64,000 nucleotides of DNA from Rahnella bruchi (GTDB lineage Bacteria > Pseudomonadota > Gammaproteobacteria > Enterobacterales > Enterobacteriaceae): the NCBI RefSeq assembly GCF_003614975.1, contig NZ_QZWI01000001.1, positions 930,001 to 994,000 on the forward strand, given 5' to 3'. Below are positions 28,775 through 37,667 of this stretch, piece by piece. Under the pieces are notes generated by a model. That model was not told the DNA's origin, did no database searches, and was given only the letters and a program-made list of their open reading frames with translations. Position 1 is the stretch's first letter. Each line of letters starts with the position of its first letter. Position numbers and translations under genes: made by a program.

Positions 28775-29707
28775 TCAAATCACCGCAACCCCCATCCTTT
28801 CCCGTGCTTCTTCGTATGTCGGCATCGATGCCGCGGCACCTGCGCGTTCCACACAAACAGACGCGTAGGCGGAGGCGAACTGTGCGGCTTCGGGGAGGCT
28901 AGCGCCGGCGGCGAGCTGAGACGCCAGCGCGCCGTTGAAAGCATCGCCAGCACCGGTGGTATCGACCGGTGTGGCCGGACAGGCATGAATAATCTGCGTT
29001 TCGCCGTTCACCGAAAGCAGTGCGCCCTGCGTGCCTAAGGTGATGATCAACGCCTGGATCCCTTTGGCGTGCAGCGCATGGGCGGCGCGTCCGGCGGAGG
29101 GGATATCACGGACTTCAATACCGGTCAGCAGCGTGCATTCCGTGGCGTTCGGGGTGAGTAAATCCACCTGTGCCAGCAGATGGTCGGAAACCGGCTGGAA
29201 CGGCGCGGGGTTGAGGATAATGTAGGTGCCGTTGTCCTTCGCGATGCCGATCAGTTTTTCAATCGCTGACAGATTGTTTTCGAGCTGGGTCAGCAGGATA
29301 TCCGCCGCCGCAACAGCCGGACGGCACTGTTCGACTTCTTCGTCGGTAACAGTCAGATTTGCGCCAGGATCGACCGCAATCATGTTTTCGGCATCGGCTC
29401 CGGCGACATAAATCAGCGCATTTCCGGTCGGGTATTCGCTGGTGGAAAACAGCGTCACAGCATCGAATCCGGCGCTGTCGAGGTGGCGTCGGGCAAACAT
29501 GCCGAAATCATCGCGTCCCACTTTGCCGATGTAATGCACCCGCGCACCGGCACGCAGCGCAGCGACCGCCTGGTTTGCGCCCTTGCCGCCCGCGCCCATC
29601 ATGCTGTTACGGGCAATCAGGGATTCTCCCGGTTTAGGGAAACGCGCCATGCCTGCGACGATATCGAGGTTGAAAGAACCAAATACGCATACCTTGCCTT
29701 TGTTCAT
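28775..29707 (-). CDS. PfkB/ribokinase-family sugar kinase
   Basis: A 310-residue kinase. The N-terminal PfkB signature GGKGANQAVAALRAGA and the C-terminal signature DTTGAGDAFNGALASQLA with catalytic Asp are both present. It resembles ribokinase over its length (FGSFNLDIVAGMARFPKPGE). It is the last gene of the eight-gene sugar operon and overlaps the ROK kinase by 4 bases (ATGA). With a ROK kinase and an allulose-6-phosphate epimerase as partners it probably phosphorylates the imported sugar or a side product. The substrate cannot be read. Confidence 0.88.
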   Translation of the reverse strand: MNKGKVCVFGSFNLDIVAGMARFPKPGESLIARNSMMGAGGKGANQAVAALRAGARVHYIGKVGRDDFGMFARRHLDSAGFDAVTLFSTSEYPTGNALIYVAGADAENMIAVDPGANLTVTDEEVEQCRPAVAAADILLTQLENNLSAIEKLIGIAKDNGTYIILNPAPFQPVSDHLLAQVDLLTPNATECTLLTGIEVRDIPSAGRAAHALHAKGIQALIITLGTQGALLSVNGETQIIHACPATPVDTTGAGDAFNGALASQLAAGASLPEAAQFASAYASVCVERAGAAASMPTYEEARERMGVAVI

Positions 29708-30648
29708 GCCTCTCTCCTGAAGGAAAATGTTCCGGCAGCCAGTGCTGGCTGTGTCGGAAAAACGCGCTGTGCGGCTAAACATGCGCCACGACAACCGGTC
29801 TCGTCGGTGACGGCGCTGAAATGAATAGTCAGGCCGTTCGCCGGATACGGACTGCGTAAATGGCTGCGTAACTGCAGTTCGAGTTCGGCCAGCGGGAAGT
29901 TATCCATCGCCAGCACACCGCCGCCCAGCACTAAATATTCGGGATCCAGAATGTTCATTTCGCTGGCAACGGTGCGCGCCAGTCGTGCCACAAATTCGGT
30001 TAAATCCACATGCCCTGCATGACGCACAAACAGATCAGCGAACGGCGTTTGTGGCGCATGTTGCCGCGCCCAGCCGGTCAGCCAGTTGCCGGAAGTCAGC
30101 GTTTCGACGCAGCCGGTTTTGCCGCACGGACAGAGTAGCGGATTCCCCGCCAGCGGAATGTGCCCCAGCTCGCCTGCACCGCCGTGCGCGCCGTGGTAAA
30201 AATCCCCGTTGATCCACAAACTGTTGCCCAGGCCGGTGCCGAGATACAGCCCGACGGCGACATCCGGCAGCGCGCTGTGCTGCGTTAAATCCCACCACAT
30301 CAGATGGTTAACGTCTTTGTCCATCGCCACCGGCAGGTGCAAAAGCTCCGAGAGCAGCGCCGCCACCGGCTGGTTATCCAGCGCGGAGATAAACGGCAGC
30401 GACAACACCGTTTGCCGGTCACGCGACAGGACGCCCGGCAGCCCGAGCATCACCTGTGCCACCTGATGATGCGGATCTAGTTCCTGCAAATACGTCGTGA
30501 TCAGGTTTTCCAGCCCCCGCAACGGGTCAGTCTGCCCCGCCCAGCTTTGGGTCGGGGTTTTGTGGTAGCCGCGAAAATTTTGCTGGCTGTCCATCAGCAT
30601 TAAACGGGTATTGGTGCCCCCGACATCCACTCCAAGAAAGTGCGGCAT
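29704..30648 (-). CDS. alsK: ROK-family sugar kinase (allose kinase AlsK-like)
   Basis: A 314-residue ROK kinase. The ATP site is GVDVGGTNTRLML, the catalytic region is LYLGTGLGNSLW, and the zinc motif is GHIPLAGNPLLCPCGKTGCVETLTSG (His plus three Cys). E. coli AlsK phosphorylates D-allose next to alsE; the same pairing with an epimerase is seen here. A good ribosome-binding site, CAGGAGA, precedes the ATG. The symbol is tentative, because the substrate of this operon may differ. Confidence 0.8.
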   Translation of the reverse strand: MPHFLGVDVGGTNTRLMLMDSQQNFRGYHKTPTQSWAGQTDPLRGLENLITTYLQELDPHHQVAQVMLGLPGVLSRDRQTVLSLPFISALDNQPVAALLSELLHLPVAMDKDVNHLMWWDLTQHSALPDVAVGLYLGTGLGNSLWINGDFYHGAHGGAGELGHIPLAGNPLLCPCGKTGCVETLTSGNWLTGWARQHAPQTPFADLFVRHAGHVDLTEFVARLARTVASEMNILDPEYLVLGGGVLAMDNFPLAELELQLRSHLRSPYPANGLTIHFSAVTDETGCRGACLAAQRVFPTQPALAAGTFSFRREA

Positions 30649-30663
30649 ACGGCTCTCCTGCCC

Positions 30664-31344
30664 TCAGGCTGCGTGACGCGCCTGACGCATCTGATCGAGC
30701 ATTTTGTCCCAGGCAACATCAAGATCGTTGTCCAGCGTGAACAGACCGGAGCTGCCGACGATCAGCACTTCTGCGCCTGCACCCATCAGATCCTGATAGG
30801 TACGCAGGTTGCAGGATCCGTCGATTTCGATCAGATAGCGGTAACCTTTTTGCTGTTTGAGATCACGCAGCTGGGCGATTTTTCCGAGCATTTCAGGAAT
30901 GAACGGCTGACCGGCATAACCCGGATCCACGGTCATCACGGTGATTTTATCCAGCAAATGAATGTAGTGCTGGATGTACTCCACCGGCGTCGCGGGGTTG
31001 AGCACCACGCCGACTTTCTTACCCAGCGAGCGGATCTGATTGATGATGCGAAACGCGTCGCGGTTGATGGTTTCGGCATGCGGACAAATAAAATCGGCCC
31101 CGGCACGGGCTATCGGCTCGATAAAGTCAGCCGGGTTTTCCACCATCATATGCACGTCCAGGATCAGCGGCGTGTGCGGACGGATCTGCTCGATAAAGAA
31201 CGGCGACAGCGTGATGTTTTTGACGTAATGGCCGTCCATGATGTCGATGTGCAGCATGTCGGCGCGGCGGTTCAGCACCTCGAGTTGCTGTTTAATATCG
31301 ATCAGGCTCATGCACATCAGCGACGGAGAAATTTTGTATTCCAT
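30664..31344 (-). CDS. alsE: D-allulose-6-phosphate 3-epimerase
   Basis: A 226-residue TIM-barrel enzyme of the ribulose-phosphate 3-epimerase family. KISPSLMCMSL, HIDIMDGHYVKNITLSPFF, DKITVMTVDPGYAGQPFIPEML and EIDGSCNLRTY match E. coli AlsE more than Rpe. It converts allulose-6-phosphate to fructose-6-phosphate and so feeds glycolysis. It is the metabolic exit of the operon and argues that the transported sugar becomes allulose-6-phosphate. AGGAAA precedes the ATG. Confidence 0.88.
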   Translation of the reverse strand: MEYKISPSLMCMSLIDIKQQLEVLNRRADMLHIDIMDGHYVKNITLSPFFIEQIRPHTPLILDVHMMVENPADFIEPIARAGADFICPHAETINRDAFRIINQIRSLGKKVGVVLNPATPVEYIQHYIHLLDKITVMTVDPGYAGQPFIPEMLGKIAQLRDLKQQKGYRYLIEIDGSCNLRTYQDLMGAGAEVLIVGSSGLFTLDNDLDVAWDKMLDQMRQARHAA

Positions 31345-31382
31345 GATGTTTTCCTAAGTCAGAGGCAATGTTAAAAGGGTGT

Positions 31383-32468
31383 TTAAGGTTGAGCCGCCCG
31401 CGCTTTGGCAGCGCTCATTCGCCCCGCCCTTTTTTGCAGATAACGGCTGCGGAAGAATTTGAGCGCCAGCACCACAATCAGCACCGCGCCCCACATCGCA
31501 AGACTGAAATGCGGGCTGACGTTCATCAGGTTCAGGCCGGTGGAAATCACCTGCAGGACAATCAGCGAGAGCACGACACCCGCGACTTTACCGAAGCCGC
31601 CGTTGGGATCCGTGCCGCCGAGAATGATGGCCAGCACCGTCAGCAGCAGATAGGAATCGCCGTAGCCCATGCGCGCCGAGTTGAAACGCGCCATCATAAT
31701 CAGCCCGGCAATCACGCATAACATGCTGGAAATCACATAGATGGCGATCAGCACACGGTGGGTATTTACGCCGCTGAAATGGGTGGCGTTGATGTTGCTG
31801 CCGCTCATGTAGATGTATTTGCCGAGGCGGGTGCGTTCTAAAAACACCGCGATTAAGGCCGCAGTCAGCAGGAAGATAATCAGTGGAACCGGCACCCCGA
31901 GCAGGGTTTCTGCGCCGATAAAGCGCACGATATCCGGCATTCCGCTTAACGCCGCGCCGCGTGAAAGGTAAATGCCGACGCCGTTCACCATAGTCATGGT
32001 CGCCAGCGTCACCAGAATCGGATGCGCGCCAACGTACGCCACCAGCGCGCCGGTCAGCATGCCAATCACCAGCGCCAGAATCATTGCGCCGACCAGCGCC
32101 AGCGTCAGCCAGACTGCCTGCATCGCCATGCTGGCATCCGGCGGCAGCCAGGTGAGAAACACCGACGCCATCAGTAAACTGGTCAGGTTAGCGGTGGCGA
32201 TGATGCACAGGTTCAGGCCGCCACTGAGGATCGGAATAAACATCGCCAGCGTCAGTAAACCGAGTTCTGGCAACTGGAAGGCGACGCTCATAAAGGTGGC
32301 GTCACTGAAGAACCGCCCCGGCATCGCCAGGCTGAAACCGATGATCACCACCAGCAATAACAGCGATAATCCCAGTGTCGTATTGTCTATTTTCAGGTTG
32401 CCGATTTTCTGGCGAGGCCGCGCATCGGGCTTCGCTTTAAGACTCACATTTCTGCTTTTTGCGAACAT
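31383..32468 (-). CDS. sugar ABC transporter permease (RbsC/AlsC-like), second copy
   Basis: A 361-residue membrane protein of the branched-chain/ribose permease family with about nine hydrophobic segments. Family marks are ILSGGLNLCIIATANLTSL and GMLTGALVAYVGAHPILVTLATM, followed by the conserved AIILGGTDPNGGFGKVAG. It is one of two permeases in the operon and probably forms a heterodimer with the one upstream, as LsrC and LsrD do. Eleven bases separate the two. Confidence 0.87.
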   Translation of the reverse strand: MFAKSRNVSLKAKPDARPRQKIGNLKIDNTTLGLSLLLLVVIIGFSLAMPGRFFSDATFMSVAFQLPELGLLTLAMFIPILSGGLNLCIIATANLTSLLMASVFLTWLPPDASMAMQAVWLTLALVGAMILALVIGMLTGALVAYVGAHPILVTLATMTMVNGVGIYLSRGAALSGMPDIVRFIGAETLLGVPVPLIIFLLTAALIAVFLERTRLGKYIYMSGSNINATHFSGVNTHRVLIAIYVISSMLCVIAGLIMMARFNSARMGYGDSYLLLTVLAIILGGTDPNGGFGKVAGVVLSLIVLQVISTGLNLMNVSPHFSLAMWGAVLIVVLALKFFRSRYLQKRAGRMSAAKARAAQP

Positions 32469-32479
32469 AGCGATTTTCC

Positions 32480-33469
32480 TCAGGCGAAGCCGACTTCGGT
32501 TTCTTTGCGTTTCTTATAATGGGTGACGGTGATGGCCGCGACGATCACCACGCCGATGACGATATTCATGAAGTAGCTGGAAACACCGATCAGATTGAGG
32601 CCGTTTTTCAACACGCCAATCAGGAACACACCCATCAATGTGCCGACTACGCTACCTTTGCCGCCGTTGAGGCTGGCACCGCCAAGTACTGCCGCAGCCA
32701 GCACATCCAGCTCGCCGCCGACCAGCGCATTCGGCACCACTTCACCGACGCGATATACCTGTACCAGCCCGCCAATCGCCGCCATCGCGCCGAGATATCC
32801 GTAAGCAAACAGATGCAGCAATCCGACGCGGATACCGATACGGCGCGCGGATTCCTGGTCACCGCCGACGGCAAACAGCTGGCGTCCAAGATGGGTTTTG
32901 TTGAGCAGGATCCAGCTCAACCCGGCGACCGCCAGCATCACGACGACCGGTAAACCAATCTGATAATGTTGCTCGCCGACGCTGAACGGCAGTACGCGGA
33001 TTGGCGTGGTCAGCCAGTCCGGCAGGTCGTACAGACTGGTGCCGTTGGTCAGCCACATCAGCATGCCGAACAGCAGTGACTGCATACTGATGGTGACGAT
33101 GATCGACACAATGCGCAGGCAGTAGATCAGAATGGCGTTGATCATTCCGAGCACGGTGCCGATGGCGGCAGCCAGTAAAATGCTGCCGGTCGGGCTGCTC
33201 AGGCCATAGTGGATCGCCAGCGTGGCGATGATGTACTGCACGACGGAGGCCACGGCGGCGAACGAAATATCGATACCGCCGGTGACCAGTACCACAAACA
33301 GGCCGAGAGCAAAGATGCCGCTGACGGCGTAGCTTTCGGTCAGATCCAGCAGGTTCTGTAAGGTCAGAAACTGATTGGTGAGTAATGAAAAGGTGACGAT
33401 AACCACCAGCAATACCCAGGCTAAATAGCCTTCGTTACTGGACGGGCGTAACCGGCTGAGCTTAAGCAT
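32480..33469 (-). CDS. sugar ABC transporter permease (RbsC-like), first copy
   Basis: A 329-residue permease. VLVTGGIDISFAAVASVVQY is the typical RbsC-family motif near the N-terminus, and AAVLGGASLNGGKGSVVGTLMG that near the C-terminus. I start at ATG 33469, which overlaps the end of the ATPase gene by 8 bases, so the two are translationally coupled. It would pair with the second permease in the membrane. Confidence 0.88.
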   Translation of the reverse strand: MLKLSRLRPSSNEGYLAWVLLVVIVTFSLLTNQFLTLQNLLDLTESYAVSGIFALGLFVVLVTGGIDISFAAVASVVQYIIATLAIHYGLSSPTGSILLAAAIGTVLGMINAILIYCLRIVSIIVTISMQSLLFGMLMWLTNGTSLYDLPDWLTTPIRVLPFSVGEQHYQIGLPVVVMLAVAGLSWILLNKTHLGRQLFAVGGDQESARRIGIRVGLLHLFAYGYLGAMAAIGGLVQVYRVGEVVPNALVGGELDVLAAAVLGGASLNGGKGSVVGTLMGVFLIGVLKNGLNLIGVSSYFMNIVIGVVIVAAITVTHYKKRKETEVGFA

Positions 33470-34994
33470 TGACCGCCTCCGCAAGTTGTTGCTGGGTAAT
33501 CGCGCCCGGCAGATATTCCGCGACCACCGTGCCCTCACTGAAATGCAGCACACGGTCGCAGTTGAAATAGACTTCCGGCACTTCGTCGGAAATCAGCAGA
33601 ATGGAAATCCCCTCTTCCGCCAGCTGGTGGATCAGCTGATAAATGCTGGCTTTTGCACCGACATCGACGCCGACCGTTGGCGAATCGAGGATCAGGATTT
33701 TCGGCTGCGTCAGTACCCATTTCGCGAGCACGATCTTTTGCTGATTGCCGCCGGAAAGGGTGGAAATCGCCTGTTCAGGACTGGCGACTTTGACGCCGAG
33801 TTTTTCGATCCACTGCTGGATGATCTTGTTTTTGCGGTATTCGTCGATCAGGTGAAAACGGCTGCGCAACTGATCCATGATCGCCAGCACGGTGTTGTCA
33901 CCGACCGATTGTTGCTGGATCAGACCCAGCGTCAGGCGATCTTCCGAGACGTAACCGACGCCGGATTTGATCGCGTCTTCGTGGCTGCGAAAACGAACCG
34001 GCTTGCTGTCGAGATAGATTTTGCCGCTGTCCGGTTTGGTCATGCCAAACAGGCTGAGCGCCAGTTCGGTGCGACCGCTGCCGAGCAGTCCGCATAAACC
34101 GAGCACTTCTCCGGCGTGCAGTTTGAAGCTGACGTTGTGATACTGGCCTTCGCGGCTGAGTTTGTCGGTTTCCAGCATGATGCGTTCGTCATTCATGTTG
34201 GCGGCTTTGAGGCGGTAATCGAGTTTCAGGCCGGTCATCAGTTCGGTCAGGCGTTCGCTGCTGACTTCAGATGCCGGGAACGTACCGACTTTTTTGCCAT
34301 CACGGATAACCGTCACGCTGTCGGAAATCTCCAGCACTTCATCGAGACGATGGCTGACGAACACCACGCTGATGCCTTTGCTTTTCAGGTAATGCACGGT
34401 GCGCAGCAGCTGATTCACTTCGGTGCGGGTCAGCGAGGCGGTCGGTTCATCCATAATCACCAAACGCGCATCGGCCACCAGCGCACGGCAAATAGCCACC
34501 TGCTGACGCTGGGCAATCGGCAGCGTCGAGACTTTGCTGTCGAGATCCAGCGTGTAATTCAGTTCTGTCAGAATGCGCTGCGCGGTTTCCCGCAGACGGG
34601 ACGGACGGTACCAGCCCATCAGCCCCTGCAGGTTGTGGTCGAAGGCGATGTTTTCGAACACGCTGAGATTCGGGAACAGCGACAAGTCCTGATAAATCAC
34701 CTGCACGCCAAATTGCCGCGCCTGATCCGGAGACAATTTGCTGAAACTCTGGCTGCCGCCGGACGGCGAACTGAGCGTGATCTGGCAACCGTTATCCGGC
34801 TGATAAACCCCCGAGATCACTTTGATCAACGTACTTTTCCCGCAGCCGTTGGTACCCGCCAGGCAGTGAACTTCGCCCTGCATCAGCCGCAGGGAAATGT
34901 CGTTGAGCGCACGCTGTCCGCCAAACGTCACCGACAGGTTTTGCACATCAATCAGCGGCGCGTTATCTGTTTGAATGATCTCGGAGATTGCCAT
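33462..34994 (-). CDS. sugar ABC transporter ATP-binding protein (RbsA/AlsA-like, two ABC domains)
   Basis: A 510-residue protein with two ATPase halves, as usual for monosaccharide importers. Domain 1 has Walker A GTNGCGKST, and DEPTASLT after the signature region IAQRQQVAICRAL. Domain 2 has a degenerate Walker A (GLLGSGRTE), signature LSGGNQQKIVLAKW and DSPTVGVDVGAK. It is preceded by the binding-protein gene with a two-base gap. It powers import of the sugar bound by the 34997-35983 product. Confidence 0.93.
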   Translation of the reverse strand: MAISEIIQTDNAPLIDVQNLSVTFGGQRALNDISLRLMQGEVHCLAGTNGCGKSTLIKVISGVYQPDNGCQITLSSPSGGSQSFSKLSPDQARQFGVQVIYQDLSLFPNLSVFENIAFDHNLQGLMGWYRPSRLRETAQRILTELNYTLDLDSKVSTLPIAQRQQVAICRALVADARLVIMDEPTASLTRTEVNQLLRTVHYLKSKGISVVFVSHRLDEVLEISDSVTVIRDGKKVGTFPASEVSSERLTELMTGLKLDYRLKAANMNDERIMLETDKLSREGQYHNVSFKLHAGEVLGLCGLLGSGRTELALSLFGMTKPDSGKIYLDSKPVRFRSHEDAIKSGVGYVSEDRLTLGLIQQQSVGDNTVLAIMDQLRSRFHLIDEYRKNKIIQQWIEKLGVKVASPEQAISTLSGGNQQKIVLAKWVLTQPKILILDSPTVGVDVGAKASIYQLIHQLAEEGISILLISDEVPEVYFNCDRVLHFSEGTVVAEYLPGAITQQQLAEAVNA

Positions 34995-34996
34995 GA

Positions 34997-35983
34997 TTAC
35001 AGCCCCATTTTGACCAGTTTCGGCAGGTTCGCTTTATCCAGGCTTTCGGTTTCGTTGCCCAGAATGGTGTGCGTTGCCTCGTCGACTTTCACTTTGCCCA
35101 TGCCTTCAATGGTCATGCCGTCAGTGATTTTTTCGCCTTTTTCCAGTTTCTCGGCGATACGCACGAAGACTTCACCGGCGACCATCGGGTTCCAGATAAA
35201 GCCGCCTTTAATCGCACCGGCTTTCACCAGACTTGCGCCCTGGCCCGGACTGAATGGCCCGAACACACAGATGTCGTCAGTTTTGCCACGGTTAAGTACC
35301 GCGCGGCCTGCGCCAATCGGCCCCTGAGAGCCGATCGCCAGAATGCCTTTCAGGTTGGCATCTTTGGACATCAGGTCATTGGTGGTACGGATGCTGTCAT
35401 CAAGTGATTCACCCACGCCAAATTTGTCGCCGACCAGATGCATATTCGGATAGTGTTCTTTCTGGTAATTGATGGCGGCATCGGCCCATTTCTGATGCAA
35501 AGGCACGGTCAGACTGCCGACGTACACCGCGTAATCGCCCTTCTCTTTCATGCACTGCGCCAGCGCGACCATGTGATTAATGCCGTGCTGCGTGGCATCG
35601 ACCATTTCGAAATCCCAGTCGGCATATTTCTGATCCGGCGATTCATGCACGATGACTTTGATCCCGGCATCGTGAGCGCGTTTCAGCACCGGCTCCAGCA
35701 CGCGGGCGTCGTTTGGCACCACGCCGATCACATCCACTTTCTGGGCGATCAGATCTTCAATCGCACGCACCTGCAACGCCGGATCCGCGCTGGTCGGCCC
35801 GACCTGCCACGCGTCGATCCCGCGTTTGGCGGCTTCGCTTTTGATCCCGGCTTCCATCGCGTTGAACCAGGCGTTACCGCCCACTTTCACGACCACGCCC
35901 ATGCGGATTTTGTCGGCGGCATGCGCTGACATGGACAACATGGCTGTAGCGAACAGGCAGGCAAGAACGGATTTCTTGATCAT
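34997..35983 (-). CDS. periplasmic sugar-binding protein (LsrB/rhamnose-type)
   Basis: A 328-residue solute-binding protein of the ribose type 1 fold. Signal peptide MIKKSVLACLFATAMLSMSAHA. The opening RMGVVVKVGGNAWFNAMEAGI and QVRAIEDLIAQKVDVIGVVPND are typical of periplasmic-binding protein 4 family members often annotated as autoinducer-2 binding. I would not conclude AI-2 uptake, since lsrK and lsrF-type genes are absent. AGGAGA lies upstream. It gives the operon its substrate choice, which is unknown. Confidence 0.88.
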   Translation of the reverse strand: MIKKSVLACLFATAMLSMSAHAADKIRMGVVVKVGGNAWFNAMEAGIKSEAAKRGIDAWQVGPTSADPALQVRAIEDLIAQKVDVIGVVPNDARVLEPVLKRAHDAGIKVIVHESPDQKYADWDFEMVDATQHGINHMVALAQCMKEKGDYAVYVGSLTVPLHQKWADAAINYQKEHYPNMHLVGDKFGVGESLDDSIRTTNDLMSKDANLKGILAIGSQGPIGAGRAVLNRGKTDDICVFGPFSPGQGASLVKAGAIKGGFIWNPMVAGEVFVRIAEKLEKGEKITDGMTIEGMGKVKVDEATHTILGNETESLDKANLPKLVKMGL

Positions 35984-36001
35984 GTTTACTCTCCTGGTAG
36001 G

Positions 36002-36859
36002 TCAGTTATTTGCCGCAGCTAACGGGCCGTTGCGGCTGTTTTTAGTTTTTTTCTGTAGGGGTGACGGAGAAACTTCAATCACGTTAACGTTGCTCCAGGC
36101 CAGTTCCTGGCGGAATTCTTCATCCTCCAGATGGTCTGTTATCAGTGTGTCAATTTCCCGGTAGTGGCAGATCCGCGCAAAAGAGCGGCGGCCGAATTTG
36201 CTGGAGTCAGCCAGCAAAATTTTGTGCTCGGAGGAAAGCAGCATTTGCTGTTTCAGCCGCGCATGATGCTCGTTACTTTCCCGGATACCGCCTTCGTGGC
36301 TGATACCGTGACAGGAGAAAAACAGTTTGTTGATGACGAACTCTTTCAGCATTTGTTCAGCCAGCACGCCGACAAAATCTTCGTATTTTGCCGAGTACTC
36401 ACCGCCCAGCCCGATCACCCGCACGTTGGCTTTCACTGCCAGCGTCTGAATGATGTGTACCGAGTTAGTCAGCACCACCAGCTGGATATCGGGCAACTGG
36501 CGCGCCAGAAACCAGCTGCTGGAACTGCTGTCGAGCAGCAGACAATCGCCGGGGTTAATCAGCTGTAATGCCCGTTTGGCGATGCGTGTTTTACTGTCCG
36601 GCGACTGATTACTGCGATCCCGAAACGATTCGCCCTGTTCAATCTGCGACGGTACGTAGGTTTTTTCCGCCGACGAATGCTCCATAAACACCGCGCCGCC
36701 GTGGCTGCGTAACAACACGCCGCGCTTTTCCAGCAGCGCCAGATCCCGCCGCGCCGTTTCCAGCGAGATGCGGCATAACTGCGCCACTTCCTGCACCAGA
36801 ATGCGTCCGCGCTGGCTGAGAATTTCGGTGATATAACGATGTCGCTCTACTGGCAGCAT
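36002..36859 (-). CDS. DeoR-family transcriptional regulator of the sugar operon
   Basis: A 285-residue regulator. The helix-turn-helix (RHRYITEILSQRGRILVQEVAQLCRIS, then LETARRDLALLEKRG) is followed by the sugar-phosphate sensor with LLLDSSSSSWFLA, VLTNSVHIIQTL and LLADSSKFGRRSF. I start at ATG 36859 with GAGGAA upstream; the frame is open 40 codons back. It is the first gene of the minus-strand operon, 18 bases ahead of the binding-protein gene, so it probably autoregulates. It may also control the divergent PTS genes. Confidence 0.88.
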   Translation of the reverse strand: MLPVERHRYITEILSQRGRILVQEVAQLCRISLETARRDLALLEKRGVLLRSHGGAVFMEHSSAEKTYVPSQIEQGESFRDRSNQSPDSKTRIAKRALQLINPGDCLLLDSSSSSWFLARQLPDIQLVVLTNSVHIIQTLAVKANVRVIGLGGEYSAKYEDFVGVLAEQMLKEFVINKLFFSCHGISHEGGIRESNEHHARLKQQMLLSSEHKILLADSSKFGRRSFARICHYREIDTLITDHLEDEEFRQELAWSNVNVIEVSPSPLQKKTKNSRNGPLAAANN

Positions 36860-36964
36860 GTGGTGATTCCTCTTTCCCGATGTCAAATAGGATACGCAGC
36901 CGGATGTTTGCGGAATGCGCAGTGCCTCAAAGGCGACTGCGGGCATTTTTTGCCACAATCGTCC

Positions 36965-36980
36965 TGTGATAGTTGTCACG
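36965..36980. promoter_or_regulatory. CRP box, side of the ABC sugar operon
   Basis: TGTGA-TAGTTG-TCACG matches the CRP consensus TGTGA-N6-TCACA at 9 of 10 key bases. It lies about 106 bases before the DeoR-family gene, a suitable place for activating the minus-strand operon. Confidence 0.65.
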
Positions 36981-37077
36981 AAAAGCTGAGAAAAGATGAA
37001 ATGTTAAAGTTTGGATCTGTGGCGGGAACGGCATTAAATCGTCATTTGCGTTGCAACAAGACAGCAACAGATTTGCA

Positions 37078-37141
37078 AACGGTCACAATTCCTCGCGCTT
37101 TGCGCTGACCGTTAATGACCGTTTTCGTGGTATTGACCGTT
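37078..37141. repeat. four copies of TGACCGTT, candidate DeoR-regulator operator array
   Basis: Direct copies are at 37106-37113, 37116-37123 and 37134-37141; one inverted copy (AACGGTCA) is at 37078-37085. An 8-base word four times in 64 bases is far above chance. The array lies between the two CRP boxes in the divergent control region, so the nearby DeoR-family regulator is the natural candidate to bind it. That link is inference. Confidence 0.6.
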
Positions 37142-37161
37142 TGAAGAAAGCGAACAGGGTT

Positions 37162-37177
37162 TGTGCAGAACATCACA
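37162..37177 (+). promoter_or_regulatory. CRP box, side of the PTS operon
   Basis: TGTGC-AGAACA-TCACA matches the CRP consensus at 9 of 10 key bases. It would suit a class II promoter starting near 37211, where TACTAC (37201-37206) is a weak -10. The resulting message has a leader of about 490 bases before the IIB start. Confidence 0.6.
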
Positions 37178-37633
37178 GCGCTCATTTTCTGATTCCTGTT
37201 TACTACAGGTTCACTTTTTGCGGAGCACTTATGTTTTTATCTTCCGATATAAAACGCCTGTTACTGATTCTGCTGACGCCAGTCTGCGGAATAAAAGCGT
37301 TTATATTGGGATGCTGCTGTTTTAATTCTGTCGATAATCTGAGTGCAGCCACAGAAGAAAGCGCCGAAATAAATTCTGCGGATTTCAGTGACCAGTGGAA
37401 ACAACTCTGGTGCTGCGCCGGAAATTCTCTGTTTCAGGAAGTCAAAAAGCCGCCATTTATTTCCCATGCGGATCATAAGGCTATTTCCGTCAGCGTTCGC
37501 CTGGTGGTTCAGTTGCGGCAGCTTCTGGAGTTCTGTAATTTATCGCGTTTAGTCAGCCAGTTACGCTGCTGCCATCGTCTGAGCGGCGCGCCGGCCACGG
37601 AATCTGATTTTATTTCTGTTGTTTCCCCTGAAG

Positions 37634-37667
37634 GCACAACGCGCAATTTCGCCGTTGTGCTTTTTTT
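37634..37667 (+). terminator. intrinsic terminator hairpin in the PTS operon leader
   Basis: GCACAACG (37634-37641) pairs with CGTTGTGC (37653-37660), followed by seven T. It lies only 36 bases before the IIB ATG, with no room for a promoter after it. It therefore looks like a conditional terminator for the PTS operon. I see no match to a BglG-type antiterminator sequence. Confidence 0.65.

Noticed and set aside
34116-35327. 403-codon open frame on the plus strand opposite the ABC ATPase and binding-protein genes
   Set aside because: It is antisense to two well-recognised genes, has no family features and arises from their codon bias.
34997-36859. lsr-type autoinducer-2 uptake system
   Set aside because: The binding protein is LsrB-like by eye and two permeases are present, but LsrK, LsrF and LsrG are missing and the enzymes are an allulose-6-phosphate epimerase and sugar kinases.
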